A stretch of 64,000 nucleotides of DNA, from NCBI GenBank assembly GCA_963734845.1, contig CAVTIS010000017.1, positions 1-64,000 of the forward strand. The letters are read 5' to 3'. The notes beneath the pieces are model-generated. The model did not search any database and was not told the origin of the DNA. It was given only the letters and a program-made list of their open reading frames with translations. The DNA comes from JAKAVN01 sp963734845. GTDB taxonomy: Bacteria; Desulfobacterota; Binatia; Binatales; Binataceae. Both the position numbers and the translations under genes were made by a program. How positions within the stretch are numbered: the stretch's first letter is position 1; each line of letters starts with the position of its first letter. Positions 46,170-53,583 of the stretch are shown one piece after another.

Positions 46170-47580
46170 ATCAATACAGCTCCGCCTCGTGGCGGCGATG
46201 ATACTCACGCTCTTGCCGCCCGCCATTCTGCTCGGCGTGTTATCGGCGACGGGACGGCTCGCGTGGCCTTGGGGGTTTCTGGCGCTGGCGGTGGGGCTCA
46301 TCATCGGTATGATCGCCACCTCTGCGATAGCAGCGGCATGGGTCCGTAGCACCGAACGGGTCGAAGAGGCGGCCGCGGCGCTCGAAGAGCGCCGCCCACC
46401 CGCCCATCTGCACCACGAGGGCGCCGACGCGATGGGGCTTGCGGAGCATCGGCTGCTCGAAGTTGCCGGCGCAGTAGCGCGCGAACTTGAAGGGCTGGCC
46501 GAACAGCGTGACGAGTTCGAGGCCATCCTGCGCAGCATGACCGAGGCGGTGGTGGTGACCGGGCGGCGCGGCGACGTGGTGCTGGTCAACGGCGCGGCGC
46601 GCGGCATGTTCGCGCTTGACGGCGAAACCAACTACCGCGGCCGCGCTTTCGTCGAGTTATGCCGCGACCCACGCTTGCAAGACTTCGTCGCGCGCTCGAT
46701 GAGTGCGGCGGCTGACGATGGGATGGTCAGCGCCGAGTTTCAGATCCAGAGCCCCGCGCCGCACTATCTGGCGGCTAATGCTGCGCCCGTGCGCACCAAC
46801 GCGGGCATCGCGGCGGCCTGGGTTCTGGTCTTTCACGACATCACCCAGCTCAAGTCGTACGAAACTGTGCGCGCCGATTTCATCGCCAACCTCACGCACG
46901 AAATTCGCACGCCGCTGAGCGCACTATGCGGCTATGCCGAAACTCTGGTCGCCGGCGTCGAAGACCGCGATACGCAGCATCGCTTCCTCAGCATCATCGA
47001 GCGTCAGGCGCGCCGCCTCGCGCGGCTGATCGACGACCTGATCACGCTTTCCGATCTTGAACGCGGACTTTCGCCGCTCCGGCTCGAGCCGCTCGAGGTC
47101 AGGCGCGTAGCCGACGAGGCGGTCGAGCTGATGCGCGAGCGGGCCGAGCGCCAGGGCGTGACGCTGGAGACCCGTTACGCCGACGACGTAGTGCAGGCGG
47201 AGGGCGATCGCGACCGCCTGAACCAGGTGCTGATCAATCTGATCGATAACGCGATCAAGTACACGCCGCGCGACGGCCGTGTGACGGTCGAAGTACGCGC
47301 CGCCCATCAGGCCGATTCGCCAGGCAAGGAGCCGCGCGAAGGCGTCGAGATGGCGGTCGTTGATAGCGGCGAAGGCATCCCGGTGGCCGATATCCCGCGG
47401 CTCACCGAGCGGTTCTATCGGGTCGACCGGGCGCGCTCGCGCGAGCTGGGTGGCACCGGCCTGGGCCTCGCGATCGTCAAGCACATCGTGCAGCTTCATC
47501 ACGGAACGCTGCGCGTCGAGAGCCGGTTGCGCGAAGGCACCACGGTCACGGTCTGGCTGCCGGCTGCTTCCGCAGCATAA
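46162..47580 (+). CDS. phoR: Phosphate regulon sensor histidine kinase PhoR
   Basis: A 472-residue membrane kinase starting at TTG 46162 within the phoB end. Two membrane helices (about 8-27 and 34-58) with almost no periplasmic loop are followed by a HAMP-like linker, a PAS domain (about 120-230; FEAILRSMTEAVVVTGRRGD), HisKA with phospho-acceptor His246 (NLTHEIRTPLSAL), and a catalytic domain with N box LINLIDNAIKYTP, G1 VDSGEGIP and G2 GGTGLGLAIVKHI. The lack of a periplasmic sensor fits PhoR, which senses through PhoU and Pst. Last gene of the pst-pho operon. Confidence 0.92.
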   Translation: MGKSIQLRLVAAMILTLLPPAILLGVLSATGRLAWPWGFLALAVGLIIGMIATSAIAAAWVRSTERVEEAAAALEERRPPAHLHHEGADAMGLAEHRLLEVAGAVARELEGLAEQRDEFEAILRSMTEAVVVTGRRGDVVLVNGAARGMFALDGETNYRGRAFVELCRDPRLQDFVARSMSAAADDGMVSAEFQIQSPAPHYLAANAAPVRTNAGIAAAWVLVFHDITQLKSYETVRADFIANLTHEIRTPLSALCGYAETLVAGVEDRDTQHRFLSIIERQARRLARLIDDLITLSDLERGLSPLRLEPLEVRRVADEAVELMRERAERQGVTLETRYADDVVQAEGDRDRLNQVLINLIDNAIKYTPRDGRVTVEVRAAHQADSPGKEPREGVEMAVVDSGEGIPVADIPRLTERFYRVDRARSRELGGTGLGLAIVKHIVQLHHGTLRVESRLREGTTVTVWLPAASAA

Positions 47581-47816
47581 GACGACGCCCGTCAGCGGGC
47601 ATCTGCGCCGCCGCCGTCATGACGTCTGCGGTACTGCCGTCGTGATCGGCACCGCCACCGATAGAATTGCGCAAGCTGCCCCAAAATTTTCCTGCGATCT
47701 ATTCGCGACCGTGTGCGCACTATGTGCCGCGCTCGCCTTCAGTGATGGAGGCTCTGATGAAGTAAGCTGCTGGCGATCGCCGGACTTCGATGAGGGCAAT
47801 CAACAAGGAGAAGCAA

Positions 47817-48596
47817 ATGGATCCAGTCAGGAAGCTCGATCGTTCAGTTAAGGGCAGGGCGGTGCTGATCACCGGGGCTGCCAGCGGGATGGGCCGTGCA
47901 ACGGCCCACGTCTTCGCCGCCGAAGGCGCGATGGTTGCGATTACCGATATCAATGACGCCGGGCTCGCGCGCGTGCTCGATGAAATCAAGTTCGACGGCG
48001 GAAACGCGCACGCCTGGCGCCTGGACGTTTTCGATCATGACGATATCAAGCGCGTGGTGAACGAAGTGGCGCGGCATTTCGGCCGCCTGGATATCCTAAT
48101 CAATAACGCTGGTTTCAGCGCCTTTCATCCGATCGACTCGAACAGTTACGACGAGGTCTGGGATCGTGCGATCAACGGGCTGCTCACCGCGCAACAGCGG
48201 CTCGTTCGCGCGGCCTTGCCCCACCTGCGCAAATCGGACGCGGCGCGAATCGTCAACATCGCGTCCACCGAGGGAATCGGGGCGACGCCGGGCGATAGCC
48301 CCTACGTCGTCGCGAAGACGGGGGTAATCGGTCTGACGCGCGCGCTTGCCGTCGATCTCGGTCCGGAAGGCATCACCGTCAACTGCATTTGCCCAGGCCC
48401 AATACGGACGGGTCTGACCGATGCCATACCCGAGGAGAACAAGACTATTTTCGCGAAGAGGCGCACCGCGATCAGACGCTACGGCTACCCGGAGGAAGTC
48501 GCGCATATCACCTTTAGCCTCTGCCTGCCCGCGGCCTCGTATCTGACCGGAGCGGTGATACCGGTGGATGGAGGATTGACGATCCGGAACGCATGA
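47817..48596 (+). CDS. Short-chain dehydrogenase/reductase (SDR)
   Basis: A 259-residue classical SDR. The cofactor motif is TGAASGMG (19-26), NNAG-type motif ILINNAGFSAF, and the catalytic Tyr163 and Lys167 in SPYVVAKTGV with the preceding Ser in NIASTEG. The C-terminal ending GAVIPVDGGLTIRNA is typical. The ATG at 47817 has AAGGAG 6 bases upstream and is preferred over 47790. The substrate is unknown. It stands alone between phoR and tRNA-Arg. Confidence 0.9.
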   Translation: MDPVRKLDRSVKGRAVLITGAASGMGRATAHVFAAEGAMVAITDINDAGLARVLDEIKFDGGNAHAWRLDVFDHDDIKRVVNEVARHFGRLDILINNAGFSAFHPIDSNSYDEVWDRAINGLLTAQQRLVRAALPHLRKSDAARIVNIASTEGIGATPGDSPYVVAKTGVIGLTRALAVDLGPEGITVNCICPGPIRTGLTDAIPEENKTIFAKRRTAIRRYGYPEEVAHITFSLCLPAASYLTGAVIPVDGGLTIRNA

Positions 48597-48805
48597 CGAG
48601 CGACGGGTCCAGTCCGATCGGAAGCCCCGTCTGGCGGGTCGGCTACCTGCTAGATCTGTGGACAGCCCGATGCGGTCCAACTGGCGAAGGATCCGGAAGA
48701 GCCTGATTTTCATTGGTCCGACCTCGACGTGAGCGCAAAAACCCCCTCCGAGAGGTAGCGTCTTGCGGCGATGTGCCCGATGTGAGAAATTTTCTGTCCC
48801 GATAC

Positions 48806-48882
48806 GCGCCGTTAGCTCAGCGGATTAGAGCATCAGACTACGGATCTGAGGGTCGGGGGTTCAAATCCCTCACGGCGCGCCA
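48806..48882 (+). tRNA. tRNA-Arg (anticodon ACG), CCA encoded
   Basis: The 77-nt sequence opens with acceptor strand GCGCCGT and closes with ACGGCGC, discriminator G and CCA. The anticodon stem-loop is TCAGA-CTACGGA-TCTGA, giving ACG (wobble A34 expected to be inosine), decoding CGN arginine codons. The D-loop AGCTCAGCGG and T-loop GGTTCAAATCC are canonical. Its 3' 35 bases are repeated near 53.43 kb, marking it as a probable integration site. Confidence 0.96.
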
Positions 48883-48883
48883 A
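48848..48883 (+). repeat. Left attachment-site-like repeat (3' end of tRNA-Arg)
   Basis: The last 36 bases of tRNA-Arg including CCA and one following A are repeated at 53429-53463. The two copies differ by one G in a G run and one G-to-C change, 34 of 36 aligned positions matching. Integrative elements typically duplicate the tRNA 3' end like this, leaving the intact gene at one boundary. Confidence 0.75.
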
Positions 48884-49204
48884 CTTTTTCTCTCCGAAAA
48901 ACGATACGCCGCAAATCGATGGGATTTATAGTTCCTTTTGGTCGCTTCGCGCTTGGCCGCCACATGACCGAACGGCCTGCAGCGACCCGCAAACCCTGAC
49001 ATCCCGCAACTCCGTCAGCTTGCCCCGAGGCCGCCTGCTCACTGGGTTGCCCCCACCCCGAACAGCGGATTTCGAAAAACATACCGGGGCGCGAAGCAGT
49101 CACCTCCTGCAATATTTTCATACCGCCGGTCTTAAAGCTCTTGTGCTGCGCTTATATTTCCTTTAAGAGTCTTATGCGCTCTATTTTTGTCTGGCGAGGG
49201 AGGT
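48884..49204. other. Start of the tRNA-Arg-bounded island, no gene
   Basis: About 320 bases after the tRNA with no convincing ORF. A T-rich run (acttttt) directly follows the tRNA and could serve in its termination. Composition is lower in GC than the SDR side. No integrase gene, as would be expected next to a tRNA att site, is present. Confidence 0.5.
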
Positions 49205-49549
49205 ATGATCGATACCTGCGGAAGTCATGAGGGCTGGAACGATCATCGTTGGTCAGGGCCGCGGCCACGGCGCCTATACATCGAAGGCGGTGGGCCCGTG
49301 TTTCACCAGCACTGCTTCCGATGTGGACGGGATTTCATCACGGATACATCGTCGGATCGCCGCTTCGCGGTTTTTGTCTCAGCGATAAGTTTTCATCAGC
49401 TTGATCGCCGAGTTACTGCACGATGGATGAGAGAACGATGCTCAGGCGAACGCCTGCCGAGCGATGATGCGGACCGCAGGGAGAGAATCGCGGAATTTTT
49501 TGTTTCAGAAGATGGCCGCACGCACTTGGAGAGTCGCCGGGTCGCCTGA
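49205..49549 (+). CDS. Conserved hypothetical protein with a Cys/His-rich segment
   Basis: A 114-residue protein from ATG 49205 (a TTG at 49187 would add six codons; AGGGAGG overlaps the space between them). The N-terminal third is rich in Trp, His and Pro, with VFHQHCFRCGRDF as a possible metal-binding knuckle. The central AVFVSAISFHQLDRRVTARW and GERLPSDDADR look like a genuinely conserved domain rather than noise. It resembles small hypothetical proteins I associate with rhizobia, but I cannot name a family. It is the first gene in the tRNA-Arg island and may have been acquired with it. Confidence 0.55.
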   Translation: MIDTCGSHEGWNDHRWSGPRPRRLYIEGGGPVFHQHCFRCGRDFITDTSSDRRFAVFVSAISFHQLDRRVTARWMRERCSGERLPSDDADRRERIAEFFVSEDGRTHLESRRVA

Positions 49550-50053
49550 AAAAGTGCCTACTCCAGCAACCGAGTGAACAGCGAGGCTTTCGCAGCTCAG
49601 CCATGGGCTGAGTTGCCCCGCCATCCAAAGCTTGACTTTGACAATTTGACGTGGGTTTTATCTATTGTAGGAAAACGCTGGGGAACCGAAAGACTAGTTG
49701 CCGCGTCGGGGAAAAATGAAACGAATGGTTCTCCAGGGAACATTTGACGCCCCGAGATCCCTGACCACTCCGCAACCACGCTCCAGCGGGGCCGGCCGGA
49801 GGCGGTAGCGCCGTTTCGTCCAGTCCTAATCTTTCGGCTGGAAGTCGATCTTCCGCTTGCTCGGCTCGACTACTTGGACTTCGGACCTCAGGCTCTGGCA
49901 CGACCTTCAGCTCAAAGGCCATCCGGCGTAGCGCAGACCTGGCGACATTGAGAGCGCCGCTCGGCGCTGTCACCGCCAAACCAGTCGAAATGATGGCGTC
50001 GCTCGTCTCGCAGTGGGCTGCGATTAATTCCGTTATCAATGTCTTGAGAAAAT
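49550..50053. other. Gene-poor island segment
   Basis: About 500 bases with several weak frames on both strands but no recognisable protein or ribosome binding site. The minus-strand frame 49662-50105 has no motif. It could be the eroded 5' part of the DUF3800-like remnant that follows, but I could not find the N-terminal motifs of that family in any frame. Confidence 0.45.
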
Positions 50054-50317
50054 TTGGATCGATTTGGTGCGAACGTCCAAATCGGGGTTGTGCGCACCCA
50101 ATCAATTGGGTGTTTTGAGAAAGGTGCTGATGGTCAGATTCAAGCGAAGCGAGCGTCCGCGGAACTGAGTAATCACCCTATATTGAGCAAGGCGTTTCGA
50201 ATTCGTCGCTTGGCCATTGCAGGAAAGGAGACAATACCATTGCAAGCTGCCGACACTCTTGCCTATGAAATTGTCAAGCAAGTCGCGAACCAGATCGCAG
50301 ACCGGGATCCGACTTAG
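50054..50317 (+). pseudogene. Remnant of a DUF3800-type protein (C-terminus only)
   Basis: The last 30 codons read KETIPLQAADTLAYEIVKQV, the C-terminal signature of DUF3800 proteins (pattern PLQxADxxAYE), which are common cargo of mobile elements. Family members are usually over 200 residues, and here only about 87 codons remain open. It is most likely a truncated gene within the island. Confidence 0.45.
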
Positions 50318-50831
50318 CTGAAATACCGGGATAAAACACAGCTTCGAGATTGGTTCTCGGGAAGCGAATGCCGAGGAGTATTAGATAACATTCGCCGAGC
50401 TTGGCCGGAGAATGATAGCGGCCTATTCTGAACCTGAGCGGGACGTTCGTCCGTGAGTCGAATGTTGCAATTCGAAATATTATATGAACTGCGCAGGTCC
50501 TCCCGCGCCCTGCGCACTGCATTGTAGGCCCCGCCGCAACGGCCTGATCCGGTTATCGGGGGTCGCAGCGCCCGTGGTGGCGCGTCTCTCGTATGCGTTT
50601 ACCTCGGTAAAAGATGCTTACCACGTTCTAAGATTTTCCTGCTCCTCGGTAACATCGGCGCTGACGGCCAGAAAAGCGTCGGGTTTGTACAAATAAAAAG
50701 CGGCCGCTTAGCGGCACAAGTCTTGGAACCCATGACTTGGAATCCGATGAAGCGGGGAGCTGGAAATCCTCTAGTACCTCTGACTGATACACCTGACTGA
50801 GAATCGGCCCGATCAAGGAGAATTCCCAACT
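50318..50831. other. Intergenic stretch in the island
   Basis: About 510 bases with no supported gene. A short hairpin-forming sequence gccgcttagcggc lies near 50704 after an A run, possibly a weak terminator. The last 15 bases hold AAGGAG, the ribosome binding site of the DUF4168 gene. Confidence 0.4.
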
Positions 50832-51251
50832 ATGAAGTTTGAACACGGCGCTACTGTGATCTACGCCACGATATTCGGCGCGACTCTGGCTTTTCCGTCC
50901 TTCGGCTTAGCGGCAATACCCGGAAGGTCCGCGCAGAGCGCTCCCGTCTACGCCCAAGCCTCCGGCACGGTAAACCCGAGTAGTGTCGACGACGCTACGC
51001 TCAAACGCACTGCGGCGGCTTACATCAAGGTGCACGAGATCGCGGCAAAGGCCCAGCAAGCAATCAGCGCCACCGATGATCCGAACCAGAAGCAGCAGTT
51101 GGTAGCCGAAAGCGAGTCTGAAAAGCTCGCCGCGGTGAAGAAAGAAGGGATGCAGCCGCAGCAGTACAACAATGTGATCCAGATGGTCGAAGCCGACAAT
51201 AGTCTTAAGCAAAAGTTCTTAACGTACGTACAAGAACTCAAAAATTCGTAA
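50832..51251 (+). CDS. DUF4168 domain secreted protein
   Basis: A 139-residue protein with a signal peptide (hydrophobic VIYATIFGATLAFPSFGLAA) and a helical C-terminal DUF4168 domain (LKRTAAAYIKVHEIAAKAQQ and YNNVIQMVEADNSLKQKFL). The domain is found in periplasmic proteins of unknown role. A clear AAGGAG lies 11 bases before the ATG. It lies within the tRNA-Arg island and has no partner gene nearby. Confidence 0.75.
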   Translation: MKFEHGATVIYATIFGATLAFPSFGLAAIPGRSAQSAPVYAQASGTVNPSSVDDATLKRTAAAYIKVHEIAAKAQQAISATDDPNQKQQLVAESESEKLAAVKKEGMQPQQYNNVIQMVEADNSLKQKFLTYVQELKNS

Positions 51252-52424
51252 TAGCAGGTGCGAATTATGGGTCTGCCGTGAGCGCCTGGGCGAGGATTCC
51301 CCCGGTCCCCGCCCGCGCCGCGGCGGCCCCTTTTCAGTCACCGGTCACTTAAACACGTGCCTCTATCATCGAACTCGCGGCATAGGCCGCTGCGGCGATC
51401 ATGCGCGTGGGCCTGGAGACAGACACTGCCACAAACGATCTCAGTTGGCGCGGCGCGGTCGGAGAGGTGCTGTCCCTAGCCGGTATCTGCCTTTCGACGC
51501 GGCCACATGATGCAAGGCGCGCGTGACCATACTCTGCGCTAGGCGTCACCCTGAAGCATCCGAGAGCGAGCTTGCCGAGTACGAAGTAGTAGAGGACCGC
51601 AAAGTTATGGCTGAGACACGCGGCAGTGCTCAAGAGCCTGACATCCACAACTCAGTGGTTAACGAGTAACGCGTCCGATCGCAGGTTCCTTTCATAGGTG
51701 CGGAACATGACGGTCGCACTGCCGGCTTAGAGCCCTCTATCGCGCAGTTACTAAATCACCCGGTCACACTGCGTCTGGTATATCGAGTAACTCGAGCCAG
51801 ATACTGTGCCCTTCGAACTTGTGCGCCATCATGTCCGCTGCCTCGATGTCCCGTTGCGGCCGGTTACCTTCGGCCAGATCGATCAGGGACGCGCACTCGG
51901 AGCAGCGAACGTACATCCTCAAGCGCAACTCGGCTTTTAACTGGGGATCCACCCGTCTCAAGATTACGCCTACGCAGCCGCGCTGTCATCGTTTATTCGC
52001 GTCGTGACTGGCTCCGATAACATCTCCCCGCATGGCCTGTCCCTATTGCGCCGCTGAGCCACCGAACGCCGCATGCGCACTAACGATCATGAATTGAAGT
52101 CGGTTGTCCTCGGCAGCGACCCGGCTCAACCGGGTCTATTGGACCAAGGTCCGATTGCGCGCCCCGCTACGCGTCATGCACCATCCAGCGAAATCGGAGG
52201 CACATTAGCGCCGAGGGGAGAGAGATGAAATTAAAGCGAGTCCACGATCTGAAGGACTTCCGGCACTGATCGCATTGCTTGCTGTCATTTTGCTGAGGTT
52301 CGCTCAAACGATGGCGCAACACCAGATTACGGTGACCGGGTCTGCTGCCGCGCCCGTATTCAAAAAATGCTATTACCGCCAGAGCGGTCATAGGCAACGG
52401 TGGAAGGGAAAAAGGAACGTCTGA
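51252..52424. other. Long gene-poor stretch of the island
   Basis: Nearly 1.2 kb with no gene I can name. The only frame worth noting is a small minus-strand one at 51764-51961, listed separately. Codon-like periodicity is weak, composition is mixed, and several frames contain fragments interrupted by stops, as expected of eroded sequence. AAAGGAA just before 52425 serves the next gene. Confidence 0.45.
51764..51961 (-). CDS. Possible small protein of 65 residues
   Basis: A short frame from a TTG start, or about 50 residues from an internal ATG. The product YVRCSECASLIDLAEGNRPQ has a CxxC pair followed by an acidic, Met-rich helix and a hydrophobic end (HSIWLELLDIPDAV). It looks more protein-like than other frames in this stretch, but there is no good ribosome binding site and no family is recognised. 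Confidence 0.3.
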   Translation of the reverse strand: MRRVDPQLKAELRLRMYVRCSECASLIDLAEGNRPQRDIEAADMMAHKFEGHSIWLELLDIPDAV

Positions 52425-52973
52425 ATGAAGATTAAAAGATATTCGATGGTGTGCCTCGCGGCCGCAGCTCTCGTGATCTCCGCCTGCGTTTCGCAACAGA
52501 AATACAACGCGCTGGATCAGGAGTACCAGCAGCTCCAGCAATCGATGGGTGCCGAAGTTGGGGCCCAGAAGATGCAGATCTCACGGCTGCAGAATGCAAT
52601 CAAGGTAACGGTCAACGGCGAACTACTGTTCCCGTCGGGCGGCTGGCAGATGCCGGCTCAGGCGCAACAGACCATCGCCAAGATGGCTGCGATCCTGGCG
52701 CCGCAGCAGACGACCAAGATCGTCGTGAACGGCTATACCGACAACACGCCCATCGGCCCCGGGCTGATGCGCCAAGGCGTCACATCCAACCTCATCCTGT
52801 CGCAGAGGCGGGCTGACAATGTGATGCAGTACATGATCTCGCAGGGCGTCAACCCAAACCTTGTTTCGGCACAGGGGTTCGGCGATGCCGATCCGGTCGC
52901 GTCTAACGCGACACCTGAGGGCCGGGCGCAGAACCGGCGTGTGGAGGTCACTCTGGCCAACAGCGGCAGCTAG
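52425..52973 (+). CDS. OmpA-family outer-membrane lipoprotein
   Basis: A 182-residue protein with lipoprotein signal (AAAALVISAC, lipid Cys21), a short coiled-coil (about 25-60, Gln-rich) and an OmpA-like peptidoglycan-binding domain. The domain shows VNGYTDNTPIGPG, LSQRRADNVMQYMISQGV and the closing AQNRRVEVTL. It would tether the outer membrane to peptidoglycan. It is the last gene before the right att-like repeat. ATG 52425 follows AAAGGAA. Confidence 0.85.
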   Translation: MKIKRYSMVCLAAAALVISACVSQQKYNALDQEYQQLQQSMGAEVGAQKMQISRLQNAIKVTVNGELLFPSGGWQMPAQAQQTIAKMAAILAPQQTTKIVVNGYTDNTPIGPGLMRQGVTSNLILSQRRADNVMQYMISQGVNPNLVSAQGFGDADPVASNATPEGRAQNRRVEVTLANSGS

Positions 52974-53583
52974 TAGCGCGGTGGGCGACGTTGCTGGGTG
53001 GCGGCTGACGAATGGGCGAGCGAAAGCGGGCACCGGTGCGGCACTCTGAACGCCAGCTATGCGGCCGTAAGTAGCTCATCCAGCCGCCACATTATTGCTT
53101 CGGACATCTCGTTGAGATTTTCAGGCGAACTCCGCGTTGCGCCACTGAGCCACTGAATCCTTCAGCTCGTTTCTCTACCCAGTGCGGCGCTGCGCTGCCG
53201 AGCAACAGCCCGCGCAAGGTTATCAGGGCATTCCGCGTCCTCGCGCTCCTGTTGATCCCCGTGGGCCGCGCCTTAGAGTACCCCATCAAGCAACGTCCAA
53301 GAGCGCATCCGATGGCTTAGCGAGGGCGAGTGGCCCTGGGTCGCCTGCCTATGATATTCCGATACTAAGTGAAGATCCCAAGCGCGAGCATTCCTATCTG
53401 GCAGCGTGAATCTGCGTTTCGGGTCATCGAGGGTCGGGGTTCAAATCCCTCACGCCGCGCCAATTTTGCCCGCCCGACGCGGTCTTTAGCGCCCTTCAGG
53501 TGCTAATCGCAGAGACTTCTCCATGGGCCTAGCCTCGAACCTCCCGAAACTCGATAGTATTCGGCCGGGGGGGATCGCCGCCG
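52974..53583. other. Right end of the island and P-type ATPase leader
   Basis: About 610 bases without a supported gene. It contains the second tRNA-Arg-like repeat (53429-53463). A frame at 53182-53409 exists but lacks motifs. The last 20 bases are a G run followed by the ATPase start. Confidence 0.5.
53429..53463 (+). repeat. Right attachment-site-like repeat (partial tRNA-Arg 3' end)
   Basis: This 35-base copy of the tRNA-Arg 3' end (T-arm, acceptor 3' strand, CCA) has no tRNA 5' half upstream, so it is not a tRNA gene. One G is missing from the T-stem G run and the acceptor carries a G-to-C change that would break pairing. Together with 48848-48883 it bounds a segment of about 4.6 kb. 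Confidence 0.75.

Noticed and set aside
48713..48931. 72-codon frame across tRNA-Arg
   Set aside because: It reads straight through the tRNA gene and has no motif; the tRNA call is secure.
49662..50105. 148-codon minus-strand frame in the island
   Set aside because: No ribosome site and no recognisable motif; the sense-strand DUF3800 remnant overlaps its start.
51349..51648. 99-codon minus-strand frame in the island
   Set aside because: Composition and lack of motifs look like chance; no start context.
53429..53463. Second tRNA-Arg gene
   Set aside because: Only the 3' 35 bases are present; the upstream 45 bases show no D-arm or anticodon arm, and the acceptor and T-stem are mutated.
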